A DNA stretch of 64,000 nt from Streptomyces sp. NBC_00659 (GTDB taxonomy: Bacteria > Actinomycetota > Actinomycetes > Streptomycetales > Streptomycetaceae), in the NCBI RefSeq assembly GCF_036226925.1, contig NZ_CP109031.1, positions 8,804,001-8,868,000 on the forward strand. Direction: 5' to 3'. Both the position numbers and the translations under genes were made by a program. The notes under the pieces are model-generated. The model was not told the origin of the DNA and did no database searches. It saw only the letters and a program-made list of their open reading frames with translations. Positions 1 to 8,222 of this stretch are shown piece after piece. Positions within the stretch are counted from its first letter, which is position 1, and every line of letters starts with the position of its first letter.

Positions 1-409
1 GGCGCGAACGGGCGATCAGCAGTCCGTTGACGAGGCCGATCAGTCCGCAGACGGCCAGGGGGAGCAGCAGCGCGACGACCGCTCCGTACCGCGATCCCCA
101 GGCCGCGAGCACACCGCCGAGCGCGAACAGCGAGCCCACCGACAGATCGATGCCGCCGGTGATGATGACGAAGGTCATGCCGAGCGCGACCACGGCGAGG
201 AACGCCGAGGAGAGCGCCATGTTCTCCAGGTTGTCGCCGGTCAGGAAGGTGTCGAAGCTGAGGGACGCCGCGGTCATCGCGACGACCAGCGTGACCAGCG
301 CGCCGTGCTGCTGGGCGAGGGCGCTGAGCCGTTCGGAGCGGCCGGCGCCGGTCGGTTCCTCCTCGGCCGTGTTCTTCGCGCGCACCGGAATGTCCACGTC
401 GGTCGTCAT
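1..409 (-). CDS. Sugar ABC importer permease, YjfF/RbsC-like (partial)
   Basis: Inner-membrane permease subunit of a sugar ABC importer; the gene runs off the left edge, so only about the first 136 residues are visible. They hold a hydrophilic N-terminus, several hydrophobic segments and the RbsC-family signature GGIDLSVGSL. The ATG (407-409) overlaps the stop codon of the preceding permease gene (ATGA), the normal sign of translational coupling, so it is the last visible gene of the operon that starts at 4064. Two different permeases in one operon, in this position, match the YtfT/YjfF pair of the E. coli galactofuranose importer. That family parallel is knowledge; the substrate here is inferred. 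Confidence 0.88.
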   Translation of the reverse strand, partial: MTTDVDIPVRAKNTAEEEPTGAGRSERLSALAQQHGALVTLVVAMTAASLSFDTFLTGDNLENMALSSAFLAVVALGMTFVIITGGIDLSVGSLFALGGVLAAWGSRYGAVVALLLPLAVCGLIGLVNGLLIARSR

Positions 410-1368
410 CGCTTTCCTCGTTCCCGGGCCGCGTAGACGGCGAGGACGATCACCACGGCCTGGGCGATCTGGGTCCACGACGGCGGCAGATCGTGCTTGA
501 TGAGCGTGGTGGTGAGCAACTGGATGAGGACGGCGCCGGCGACCGTGCCGCCGATCCGGATACGGCCACCGCTCAGCGGTGTCCCGCCGACCACGACGGC
601 GGTGATGGCGGACAGTTCCATCAGGTTGCCGAGCGAGGACGGGTCGCTCGCGGTGAGGCGGGCGGTGGCCAGGACGCCCGCGACGGCCGCGAGGACGCCC
701 GAGCACACGTACACCAGGATGAGGACGCGGCGTACCGGCAGTCCGGCGAGCCGGGCCGCGGGGCGGCTGTCCCCGATGGCGAGGAGGCTGCGGCCGAAGG
801 TCGTGCGGCGTACGACGAAGCCGACGAGCAGGGCGAGGGCCGCGGCGATCAGGACGACGTACGGGACGCCCAGGACGTCGCCGGAGCCGAGTTCCGCCAT
901 GGCCGGGTCGTGGACGTCCTTGAGCTGGGGGAGGAGTACCAGGGCCAGCCCGCGCCCGGCGACCATCAGGGCGAGTGTCGCCACGATCGGCTGGACGCCG
1001 ACGAACGCGATGAGCGATCCGTTCGCGACACCCACCACGGCACCGCCCACGAGCGCGATCAGGACGGCGATCCCGGGTCCGTAGCCGAGATAGAGGGACA
1101 GGAGCGAGGTGGACAGGGCCATCACCGAGCCCACCGCCAGGTCGACGCCCTCGCTGCCGATCGCCAGTGCCATGCCGAGTGCCACGATGAGGACCGGTGC
1201 GACCTGGACCGCCTGGGTGCGGAAGTTCTCCGTGGACAGGAAGTGCGGGGTGAAGACGGTGTTCACCAGGAAGAGGACCACGACGCCCAGGTAGACGCCG
1301 TACTCCTGGAGCAGGGCCAGCAGACGGTCGCGGTCGGCGGAGACCCGGCCGAGGGTCAGGTCAGTCAT
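406..1368 (-). CDS. Sugar ABC importer permease, YtfT/RbsC-like
   Basis: 320-residue polytopic permease of the RbsC family (BPD_transp_2). A cytoplasmic N-terminus is followed by many hydrophobic helices; the family motif appears as EGVDLAVGSVMALS near residue 70, where GGIDLSVG is usual. It would form the membrane channel with the other permease subunit and the ATPase encoded upstream. Its start overlaps the ATPase gene by 8 bp and its stop overlaps the next permease by 4 bp, so the three are one transcription unit. Paired non-identical permeases favour a YtfT/YjfF-type hetero-dimer over the homodimeric RbsC arrangement. Confidence 0.9.
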   Translation of the reverse strand: MTDLTLGRVSADRDRLLALLQEYGVYLGVVVLFLVNTVFTPHFLSTENFRTQAVQVAPVLIVALGMALAIGSEGVDLAVGSVMALSTSLLSLYLGYGPGIAVLIALVGGAVVGVANGSLIAFVGVQPIVATLALMVAGRGLALVLLPQLKDVHDPAMAELGSGDVLGVPYVVLIAAALALLVGFVVRRTTFGRSLLAIGDSRPAARLAGLPVRRVLILVYVCSGVLAAVAGVLATARLTASDPSSLGNLMELSAITAVVVGGTPLSGGRIRIGGTVAGAVLIQLLTTTLIKHDLPPSWTQIAQAVVIVLAVYAARERGKR

Positions 1369-2962
1369 CGTGGCCTCCCGGTCCGGTGCCCTTGTCGGTG
1401 GCCGCGGCTGTGACGGCGGTGGCGGCGGCTGTGACGGCGGTGGCGGCAGTGACGGCGGGTGCGGCGGGTGCGGTGGCGATCGCGCGCATCAGCCGGTCCT
1501 CGGTGACGGCGTCGCCCGTCAGTTCCTCCACGACCGCGCCGTCCTTGAGGACGATGACCCGGTCGCTGCCCTCGATCAGTTCCTCGGGGTCGGAGGAGAT
1601 GAGCAGGACGCCCAGCCCGTCGCCGGCCAGTTCGTCGATCAGTTTCTGCACCTCCGCCTTGGCGCCGACGTCGATGCCCCGGGTCGGCTCGTCGAGAAGC
1701 AGGACCTTGGGCTGCATGGCCAGCCAGCGGGCCAGCAGCACCTTCTGCTGGTTGCCGCCGGACAGTTCGCCCACCTTCTGGTGGGGGCTCGCGGCCTTGA
1801 TCCGCAGCCGCTTCATGAACGTCTCCACGATCCGGTCGATGCGTGCCTCGTCGACCAGACCGAAGCGTGAGAGCCCCGGCAGCGCGGCGAGCGCGATGTT
1901 CTCCCGGACCGAGAGGCCCGGCACGATCCCCTCGGCCTTGCGGTCCTCGGGCAGCAGGCTGATGCCGGCCCGGATCGCGGCGGGCGTCGATCCCGTGCGT
2001 ACGCGCACGCCCGCCACCACGACCCGCCCGGAGTCGGTGGGGAGCGCACCCGCGATGGCCTTGGCGGTCTCGGTACGCCCCGAACCGAGCAGCCCGCCCA
2101 GTCCCACCACCTCACCGGGCCGTACGGAGACGGACACGCCGTGCAGCTGGTGACGTACGGTCAGTTCCCTTGCGTCCAGGACAGGTTCGGCCTCGGTGTC
2201 GTGACCGCCCGAGAACTTGGTCAGGCCCTCCTGCCGTACGTCCGCGATCTCCCGCCCCAGCATCAGCCCCACGAGCCTGAGCCGGTCGAGTTCGGCGATC
2301 CGGCCCGTGTGGACGACCTTGCCGTCGCGCAGCACGGTGACCGCGTCGCAGATCTCGTACAACTCGTCGAGCCGGTGGCTGACGTAGATCACCGCGATGC
2401 CCCGCTCGCGCAGCATCCGGATCACCCCGAACAGGGTCCGCACCTCGCGCGGTTCGAGCGAGGAGGTCGGTTCGTCCATGACGACCACCCGGGCGTCGAC
2501 CGAGACGGCCCGGGCGAGAGCCACCATCTGCTGTGCGCCGACGCCCAGTTCACGCAGTGGCCGGCGTACGTCGACCCGCAGGCCCAGGTCGCGCAGTGCC
2601 TCCTCGGCCCTCCGGTGCATGCTCCGGAAGTCGATCAGGCCGAGGCGGCCGCGGGGTTCACGGCCGAGGAAGAGGTTGCGGGCCACGCTCATCAGCGGGA
2701 CCAGGTTGACCTCCTGGTAGATGGTGGAGATTCCCGCGTGCTGCGCCTGGAGCGGGGTGGCGAAGCGGACCGGGGCGCCGTCGTACGCCACCTCGCCCTC
2801 GTCGGGCTGGTAGACGCCGGTGAGAACCTTGATGAGGGTCGACTTGCCCGCGCCGTTCTCACCGATGAGGGCGTGCACCTCCCCGGCGCGGGCCGTGAAG
2901 TCCACGAGGGACAGGGCCTTCACGCCGGGGAAGGTCTTCGACAGGCCGGTCACCGACAACAT
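1361..2962 (-). CDS. Sugar ABC importer ATPase, double ABC domain (YtfR/RbsA-like)
   Basis: 533-residue ATPase with two fused ABC domains, as in RbsA, MglA and YtfR. Domain 1 has Walker A GENGAGKST (residues 34-42), a degenerate signature LGVGAQQ and Walker B VVVMDEPTSS. Domain 2 has the usual degenerate Walker A (GLLGSGRTE) and an intact signature LSGGNQQKV followed by LLLDEPTRG. It energises sugar uptake at the inner face of the membrane. The C-terminal 35 residues are a low-complexity Ala/Thr/Val tail with repeated TAVTAAA units, encoded by a short tandem DNA repeat near 1410-1460; this tail is not part of the family fold. It lies 1 bp downstream of the binding-protein gene. Confidence 0.93.
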   Translation of the reverse strand: MLSVTGLSKTFPGVKALSLVDFTARAGEVHALIGENGAGKSTLIKVLTGVYQPDEGEVAYDGAPVRFATPLQAQHAGISTIYQEVNLVPLMSVARNLFLGREPRGRLGLIDFRSMHRRAEEALRDLGLRVDVRRPLRELGVGAQQMVALARAVSVDARVVVMDEPTSSLEPREVRTLFGVIRMLRERGIAVIYVSHRLDELYEICDAVTVLRDGKVVHTGRIAELDRLRLVGLMLGREIADVRQEGLTKFSGGHDTEAEPVLDARELTVRHQLHGVSVSVRPGEVVGLGGLLGSGRTETAKAIAGALPTDSGRVVVAGVRVRTGSTPAAIRAGISLLPEDRKAEGIVPGLSVRENIALAALPGLSRFGLVDEARIDRIVETFMKRLRIKAASPHQKVGELSGGNQQKVLLARWLAMQPKVLLLDEPTRGIDVGAKAEVQKLIDELAGDGLGVLLISSDPEELIEGSDRVIVLKDGAVVEELTGDAVTEDRLMRAIATAPAAPAVTAATAVTAAATAVTAAATDKGTGPGGHDD

Positions 2963-2963
2963 G

Positions 2964-4064
2964 TCAGAAGGCCTTGCCCAGGTCGGCCTTGGCGTTGTTC
3001 TTGGTGTACGCGCTGTCCTGGATGACGATGTCCTGGGAGACCTTCTCGCCCTTGGTGAAGGTGTCCAGGGTCTGGAAGGCGAGCGGCCCGAAGCGCGGGT
3101 TGGACTCGATGACCCCGTCGATCCAGCCGTCGACGATGCCCTGGACGGCGTTGCGGGTGCCGTCGATCGTCACGATCTTCACCGCGCCGGGCTGCTTGCC
3201 GGCCCCCTTGAGGGCGTTCACCGCGCCGAGGCCCATCTCGTCGTTCTCGGCGTAGATCCCGGTGATGCCGGGCTTGGACTGGATGAGGTTCTCGGTGACC
3301 GACTGGCCCTTCTCCCGGGCGAATTCACCGGTCTGCTTGAAGACGATCTTGAGGCCGGGAGCCTTCTCCTTGATGCGGTCCTCGAAGCCCTGGGTGCGTT
3401 CGGTCGTCACGTTGTTGCCGGCGGCGCCGAGCAGGATGGCGATCTCGCCCTTGCCACCGGTCGATTCGATCATCTGGTCCGCGGCCCGCTTGCCCTGCTC
3501 CACGAAGTCGGAGCCGATGAAGCTCACATAGTCCTTGCAGGCGGTGGCGTTGATCTTGCGGTCGATGGTGATGATCGGGATGTGCTTGGCGGACGCCGAG
3601 CGCAGGACCGGCTCCCAGCCGTCGGAGTTGAGCGGAGCGATCACGAGGAGGTCGGCGCCCTTGGCGATGAGGTCCTGGACATCGCTGATCTGCTTGGAGA
3701 ACTGCGACTGGGCGTTGGCCGTCAGCAGTTTCACGCCCAGCTTGTCCGCCTCGGCCTTGATCGACGCGGTCTCGGCGATCCGGAAGGGGTTGGCCTCCTT
3801 CTCGGACTGGGAGAAGCCGACGGTGGCCGACTTCAGGTCGGTCTTCTTGGCGCCGTAGGCGTCGATGGCGCAGGCCGGTCCCGAACCCGAGGACGGTGAG
3901 GCGACGACCTGCCCCTGGTCGCCCTGGCTCGCGGAGCTCTTGTCCTTGCCTGCGGTGTCGTCCTCGGACTTCGCGCATCCGGAGACGAGCGCGAGGCTCG
4001 TGATGAGGCCGGTGGCGAGGAGGGTCCTGGCGGAGGTGCGGTGACGTGGTGCGAGCGGCTTCAT
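2964..4064 (-). CDS. Sugar-binding lipoprotein of ABC importer (YtfQ/RbsB-like)
   Basis: 366-residue substrate-binding lipoprotein, first gene of the importer operon. A basic N-terminus and hydrophobic core end in the lipobox VSGC with the lipidated Cys at residue 30. The rest has the periplasmic-binding-protein I fold of the RbsB/YtfQ type: VGFSQSEKEANPFRIAET near the start of the mature domain, then LIAKGADLLVIAP and GIYAENDEMGLGA. It captures the sugar outside the membrane and hands it to the permease pair. A GGGGA Shine-Dalgarno precedes the ATG by 6 nt. QSEKEANPFR resembles YtfQ, the galactofuranose-binding protein, but specificity cannot be read with certainty. Confidence 0.92.
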   Translation of the reverse strand: MKPLAPRHRTSARTLLATGLITSLALVSGCAKSEDDTAGKDKSSASQGDQGQVVASPSSGSGPACAIDAYGAKKTDLKSATVGFSQSEKEANPFRIAETASIKAEADKLGVKLLTANAQSQFSKQISDVQDLIAKGADLLVIAPLNSDGWEPVLRSASAKHIPIITIDRKINATACKDYVSFIGSDFVEQGKRAADQMIESTGGKGEIAILLGAAGNNVTTERTQGFEDRIKEKAPGLKIVFKQTGEFAREKGQSVTENLIQSKPGITGIYAENDEMGLGAVNALKGAGKQPGAVKIVTIDGTRNAVQGIVDGWIDGVIESNPRFGPLAFQTLDTFTKGEKVSQDIVIQDSAYTKNNAKADLGKAF

Positions 4065-4094
4065 GGAGTCCCCAAACGGCGCGGCCCCGGCGCT

Positions 4095-4106
4095 GAGAGC
4101 GCTCCC
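4095..4106. promoter_or_regulatory. Possible second LacI-type palindrome in the importer leader
   Basis: Imperfect palindrome GAGAGC/GCTCCC with a central GC step, 31 bp before the binding-protein start. It resembles the GGGAGCGCTCCC operators known for streptomycete cello-oligosaccharide LacI-type regulators (CebR family). It does not match the stronger shared operator at 4161-4176, so it may bind a different regulator or be chance. Confidence 0.35.
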
Positions 4107-4158
4107 GGGGAAGTTCGGCTCTTGCGGTCAACTCGGTGTACTCGTCGTTCCGGGGAGG

Positions 4159-4187
4159 TTTTTACATCGTTGGAAGAGGCCTGTAAA
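4159..4187 (-). promoter_or_regulatory. Promoter of the sugar importer operon
   Basis: On the minus strand TTTACA (4187-4182) and TAAAAA (4164-4159) are separated by exactly 17 bp, a good vegetative sigma-factor promoter in otherwise GC-rich DNA. It reads toward the binding-protein gene and leaves a leader of roughly 90 nt. The LacI-type operator at 4161-4176 lies in the spacer and over the -10 element, as expected for repression by steric block. Confidence 0.65.
4161..4176 (-). promoter_or_regulatory. LacI-family operator 1 (importer operon)
   Basis: Minus-strand CTTCCAACGATGTAAA, a 16-mer with the central CG step typical of LacI-family operators. It matches 14 of 16 bases of the site at 5320-5335 in front of the GH2 gene, in the same orientation relative to transcription. 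The adjacent LacI regulator is the natural binder. Confidence 0.7.
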
Positions 4188-4207
4188 CCCCTCCGTCCGA
4201 AATCCCG

Positions 4208-5221
4208 TCAGCGCCGACCCAGCGTGCTCTCGCGCTCAACCAGCTTGAAATCCGCGGTCAGTTCACGTCCGCCGGGTTCGGTCCGGCCCGACAGGCTCCG
4301 CAGCAGGGAGGCCACCGCCATCCGCGCGATGGCCTGCTTGTCCGGCGAGATCGTCGTCAGGGTCACCGCCCCGAACCGCCCCTCCTCGATGTCGTCGAAA
4401 CCCACCACCGCCACGTCCCACGGCACCCGCAGACCTCGTTCGTGCAGTACCCGCATCGCACCGATCGCGACCAGGTCGTTGTACGCGAAGACGGCGTCCG
4501 GACGCACCCCGGAGTCCAGCAGCCAGGCCATCGCCCGCGCGCCCTCGTCGCGGTCCCAGCCACCGACCGGAACCACGAGTTCGTCGGGCGCCGGCACCCC
4601 GGCCTCCGTCAACTCCGCCCGCCAGCCCGCCAGTCGCAGATGCGCGGGCTGGTTGGCCGAATCCGTGCGGGCCCCCAGGTAGGCGATCCGCGAGCGTCCG
4701 CGGCTCAGCAGATGGCGTACCGCACTGCGCGCGGCCGACACGTTGTCGATCGCGATGTGGTCGTAGGGCAGTTCGTACTGCCGCTCGCCGAGCAGTACGA
4801 GCGGTACGTCGTCGGTGCGGGAGCGCAGGTCCTCGTCCTCGAGCTCCAGCGGACTGAGGATCAGACCGTCGATGACATTGGCCCGGAAACCCTGGCTCAC
4901 CAGTACTTCCTGCTCCCGGTCGCCGCGGGTGTGGTCGAGCAGGACGGTGAACTCGTGCTCGGCGGCGGCGTCGATGACGGCTCCCGCCAGCTCCGCGAAG
5001 TACGGGTTGCCCAGCTCGGGGACGGCGAGGGCGATGATGCCCGTGCGTCCCTTGCGCAGGTGGCGTGCCGTGAGGTTCGGCCGGTAGCCCAGCTCGTCGA
5101 TGGCCTCCTGGACCCGGGCCCGCATGGCCGGGGTGACGTGCGGATAGTTGTTCACGACGTTCGAAACCGTCTTGATCGAGACGCCGGCGTGCTCCGCGAC
5201 GTCTTTCAGGCTGACCCGCAA
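4208..5221 (-). CDS. LacI-family transcriptional regulator of the sugar locus
   Basis: 337-residue repressor. The N-terminal helix-turn-helix reads VSLKDVAEHAGVSIKTVSNV, followed by a hinge helix (DELGYRPNLTARHL) and a periplasmic-binding-like effector domain (VPELGNPYFAEL, VVGFDDIEEGRFG). Such regulators release DNA when a sugar binds. It sits between the importer operon (same strand, 143 bp downstream) and the divergent GH2 gene, and both targets carry the same operator, so it most likely represses both and responds to the released sugar. The start gives the canonical MxVSLKDVA N-terminus. No symbol is assigned because the effector is unknown. Confidence 0.92.
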   Translation of the reverse strand: MRVSLKDVAEHAGVSIKTVSNVVNNYPHVTPAMRARVQEAIDELGYRPNLTARHLRKGRTGIIALAVPELGNPYFAELAGAVIDAAAEHEFTVLLDHTRGDREQEVLVSQGFRANVIDGLILSPLELEDEDLRSRTDDVPLVLLGERQYELPYDHIAIDNVSAARSAVRHLLSRGRSRIAYLGARTDSANQPAHLRLAGWRAELTEAGVPAPDELVVPVGGWDRDEGARAMAWLLDSGVRPDAVFAYNDLVAIGAMRVLHERGLRVPWDVAVVGFDDIEEGRFGAVTLTTISPDKQAIARMAVASLLRSLSGRTEPGGRELTADFKLVERESTLGRR

Positions 5222-5319
5222 GGGATCTCCTCTTCATCGATGTGCGCCTCTGTCACCTGGGCATTTGTCATGACCCTGGACAGAGATCGGGACCCGTGCT
5301 GTGATGCCCACTCCCGCTA

Positions 5320-5335
5320 CTTCCAACGTTGTACA
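5320..5335 (+). promoter_or_regulatory. LacI-family operator 2 (GH2 gene)
   Basis: CTTCCAACGTTGTACA, centred on CAACGTTG, 46 bp before the GH2 start codon and 14/16 identical to the operator in the importer promoter. The central CG and inverted half-sites fit LacI-family binding. No clear -35/-10 pair could be placed around it. Confidence 0.68.
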
Positions 5336-5380
5336 GACTGAAGCAACGAGCCGCCACCCTTCCTCAGCCAAGGAGGATCC

Positions 5381-7984
5381 GTGCGCAACAGCAGACTCCG
5401 AACCCACATGGCACTCTTACTCACCGCGGTTCTCGGCCTCGCGGGACTCACCGCGGCCCCGGCCGCCACCGCGGCCGACGACCCCGTGGAAGTCCACGGC
5501 CTGAAGGGCGAGTACTACACCCAGTCCGCCCCCGGCGCCTTCGACTTCCACGAGCTCAAAGCCACCGGATTGGACACCAACCTCGACTTCGACAACCTGG
5601 AGCCCCGGCTCGCCTTCGCCACCGGACGGTCGGACGACGTCAACGTCCGCTGGACCGGCCGGATCGTCCCCGAGAAGACCGGCCCGCACACGTTCTCGAT
5701 CATCGGGGACAACGGCTTCAGGCTGTGGGTCGACGGACACCTCGCCATCGACCACTGGGTCGACGACTGGGACCGCGAACAGACCGCCCAGCCCATCGAC
5801 CTGACCGCCGGACAGGCCTACGACATCAAGGTCGAGTACTTCGAGCACTTCGGCGGATCCAACCTCCATCTGCGCTGGACCCCGCCCGGCGGCACCAGGA
5901 CGGCCGTCCCGCAGTCGGCCCTCCGGCTGCCCGACGGATACGCCTACGACGGCGCCATCGCGACCACGGTCCAGGGCGACGGCCGCAGCCTGCGCCTCGA
6001 CTTCGCCCAGCCGCTCACCGCACCCCCGGCGGGTCTGACCGACCACGTCGAAGCCGTCATCGGCGGTGCCAAGTGGCCCTTGGCCACAGCGAAGTTGGAC
6101 CCCGCCGACCCCAAGTCCCTGATCGTCGGCCTCAAGGAACCCGTCGTCGGCAACAAGACCGGCACGGCCAAGGGCACCGCCGACCTGCGCTACGACGGCC
6201 AGGGTGGCCTCTCCGGGACGAACGGCAACGTTGTCAGCGCCTTCTGGAGCAGCGGACCCAACCACTCCACCCATGAGCTGCGGACGAAGTGGGCCGACGA
6301 GGTGGAGGCGGGCAAGGCCCGCACCGAGTACCCCCGGCCCCAGCTCACCCGGGCCGACTGGCGCGACCTGAACGGCTCCTGGCAGTTCGCCCCCGCCCAG
6401 GCCGGCGAACAGCCCCCGGTCGGCAAGAAGCTCGCCGAGAAGATCCGCGTGCCCTACCCCGTGGAGTCCCAGCTCTCCGGCATCGAACGGCACGAGGACC
6501 GCATGTGGTACCGCCGGACCTTCACCGTCCCGTCCGACTGGAAGGTCGGCTCCGGCAAGCGCCTCCAGCTCAACTTCGGCGCCGTCGACTGGCGGGCCGA
6601 GGTCTATGTCAACGGCACCAAGGTCGCCGAACACCAGGGCGGCTACGACAAGTTCAGCGCCGACATCACCGCCGCGCTGAAGCCCGGCCGCACCCAGGAA
6701 CTGATCGTCGGCGTCTACGACCCGACCGACGCGCAGGGCGGCGAGAACCCGCCGGTCGGCAAGCAGCGCCTGGACCCCAGCGGCATCTGGTACACCCCGT
6801 CCTCCGGGATCTGGCAGACGGTGTGGATGGAGCCCGTGGCCTCCGACCACGTCGACTCCCTCAAGCTGACGCCCGACGTCGGGAACAGCCGGCTCACCGT
6901 CGAGCCGAAGGGCGTGCGGGACGGAGTGCCGGTCACCGCGACCGCGTACGCCGGACACCGCGAGGTGGCCACCGTCAAGGGCCGTACCGGGCAGCCGCTC
7001 GTCCTGAAGATCACCGACCCGCACCTGTGGTCACCCGACGACCCCTTCCTCTACGACCTGAAGGTCAGCGTCGGCGCCGACCGCGTCGCAAGCTACTTCG
7101 GCATGAGGTCCATCGCCGTGGAACAGGTGAACGGAACCCCGCGCACCGTCCTCAACGGCAAACCCGTCTTCATGATGGCCACCCTCGACCAGGGCTTCTG
7201 GCCCGACGGCCTGCACACCGCACCGACCGACGAGGCCCTGGCGTACGACCTGAAGATGCACAAGGAGATGGGCTTCAACTCGGTCCGCAAACACATCAAG
7301 GTGGAACCCGACCGCTGGTTCTACTGGGCGGACCGGCTCGGCCTGATGGTCTGGCAGGACATGCCCGCCATGACCGCCGGGGTCAACCCGAACGCCGCGT
7401 CCCGCGCCGAGTACGAGCGCGAGATGAAGCAGATGATCGACGAGCACATCAGCAGCCCGTCGATCGTCATGTGGGTCACCTTCAACGAGGGATGGGGGCA
7501 GTACGACGAAGCCCGCATCGCCGACCAGGCCAAGGCCTGGGACCCGACGCGCCTCGTCAACTCCATGTCGGGCATCAACCTCGGCGTGGACGGCGGCACA
7601 GGCGACATCATCGACGAGCACGGCTACCCGAGTCCCGCGCTGCCACCGAACCCGGACGGGAAACGGGCCCTGGTCAGCGGCGAGTACGGCGGTCTCGGAC
7701 TCGCGGTGCCCGGACACGCCTGGTCCGTCCAGCAGTCCTACGTCGACGTCGACCCCTCGGCGTACACCGACGACTACCTGGCCCGCCTCGCCGAGGTGCA
7801 CAAGCTCGCCTGCAAGGGCGGCAACGGCGCCGTCTACACCCAGATCTCGGACGTGGAAGGAGAACTGAACGGCCTGATCACCTACGACCGCACGGTGGTC
7901 AAGCCCGACGTGGCCCGGCTGAAGGCCGCCCACGACGCGCTGATCCACGACGCGTCACAGGCCACACCGGCCGGCTGCTCCTGA
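5381..7984 (+). CDS. Secreted PA14-domain glycoside hydrolase family 2 enzyme
   Basis: 867-residue secreted beta-glycosidase. A signal peptide (about residues 1-32, ending TAAPAATAA) is followed by a PA14 carbohydrate-binding domain (about 38-175, with GDNGFRLWVDG), a jelly-roll and immunoglobulin-like GH2 region, and the GH2 TIM barrel. The acid/base Glu lies in WVTFNEGWGQYD and the nucleophile Glu probably in VSGEYGGLG. GTG at 5381 is preceded by AAGGAGG. It releases a terminal sugar outside the cell that the neighbouring importer would take up. GH2 also covers beta-galactosidases, glucuronidases and mannosidases. Streptomyces PA14-containing GH2 galactofuranosidases are known to me from memory, so that activity is an inference supported by the YtfQRT-YjfF-like transporter. 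Confidence 0.88.
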   Translation: MRNSRLRTHMALLLTAVLGLAGLTAAPAATAADDPVEVHGLKGEYYTQSAPGAFDFHELKATGLDTNLDFDNLEPRLAFATGRSDDVNVRWTGRIVPEKTGPHTFSIIGDNGFRLWVDGHLAIDHWVDDWDREQTAQPIDLTAGQAYDIKVEYFEHFGGSNLHLRWTPPGGTRTAVPQSALRLPDGYAYDGAIATTVQGDGRSLRLDFAQPLTAPPAGLTDHVEAVIGGAKWPLATAKLDPADPKSLIVGLKEPVVGNKTGTAKGTADLRYDGQGGLSGTNGNVVSAFWSSGPNHSTHELRTKWADEVEAGKARTEYPRPQLTRADWRDLNGSWQFAPAQAGEQPPVGKKLAEKIRVPYPVESQLSGIERHEDRMWYRRTFTVPSDWKVGSGKRLQLNFGAVDWRAEVYVNGTKVAEHQGGYDKFSADITAALKPGRTQELIVGVYDPTDAQGGENPPVGKQRLDPSGIWYTPSSGIWQTVWMEPVASDHVDSLKLTPDVGNSRLTVEPKGVRDGVPVTATAYAGHREVATVKGRTGQPLVLKITDPHLWSPDDPFLYDLKVSVGADRVASYFGMRSIAVEQVNGTPRTVLNGKPVFMMATLDQGFWPDGLHTAPTDEALAYDLKMHKEMGFNSVRKHIKVEPDRWFYWADRLGLMVWQDMPAMTAGVNPNAASRAEYEREMKQMIDEHISSPSIVMWVTFNEGWGQYDEARIADQAKAWDPTRLVNSMSGINLGVDGGTGDIIDEHGYPSPALPPNPDGKRALVSGEYGGLGLAVPGHAWSVQQSYVDVDPSAYTDDYLARLAEVHKLACKGGNGAVYTQISDVEGELNGLITYDRTVVKPDVARLKAAHDALIHDASQATPAGCS

Positions 7985-8056
7985 CGACGAGGCGCCCGGC
8001 GCACGCCTCCCCGTCGCTCCGTACGCGCCTCGCACCGGCCCCCTGACGGGTCGTCG

Positions 8057-8094
8057 GCGCGGTCCGCCCTCCCGCCGAGGAGGGCGGACCGCGC
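8057..8094 (+). terminator. Terminator of the GH2 gene
   Basis: Perfect 16-bp stem (8057-8072 with 8079-8094) and a 6-nt loop, 73 bp after the GH2 stop codon. No U-run follows, which is usual in Streptomyces. Confidence 0.8.
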
Positions 8095-8222
8095 ACAGCC
8101 GCACCGCTCACCCACGAGGAACGAGCATCCGGAAACGCCCATGCCGCTCCACGGCCTCCGCCGGTTCCGTCCGGCGGCACGTCGGGCCGGATCGCGGCGG
8201 CCACGACGCTACTGTCGGTGCC

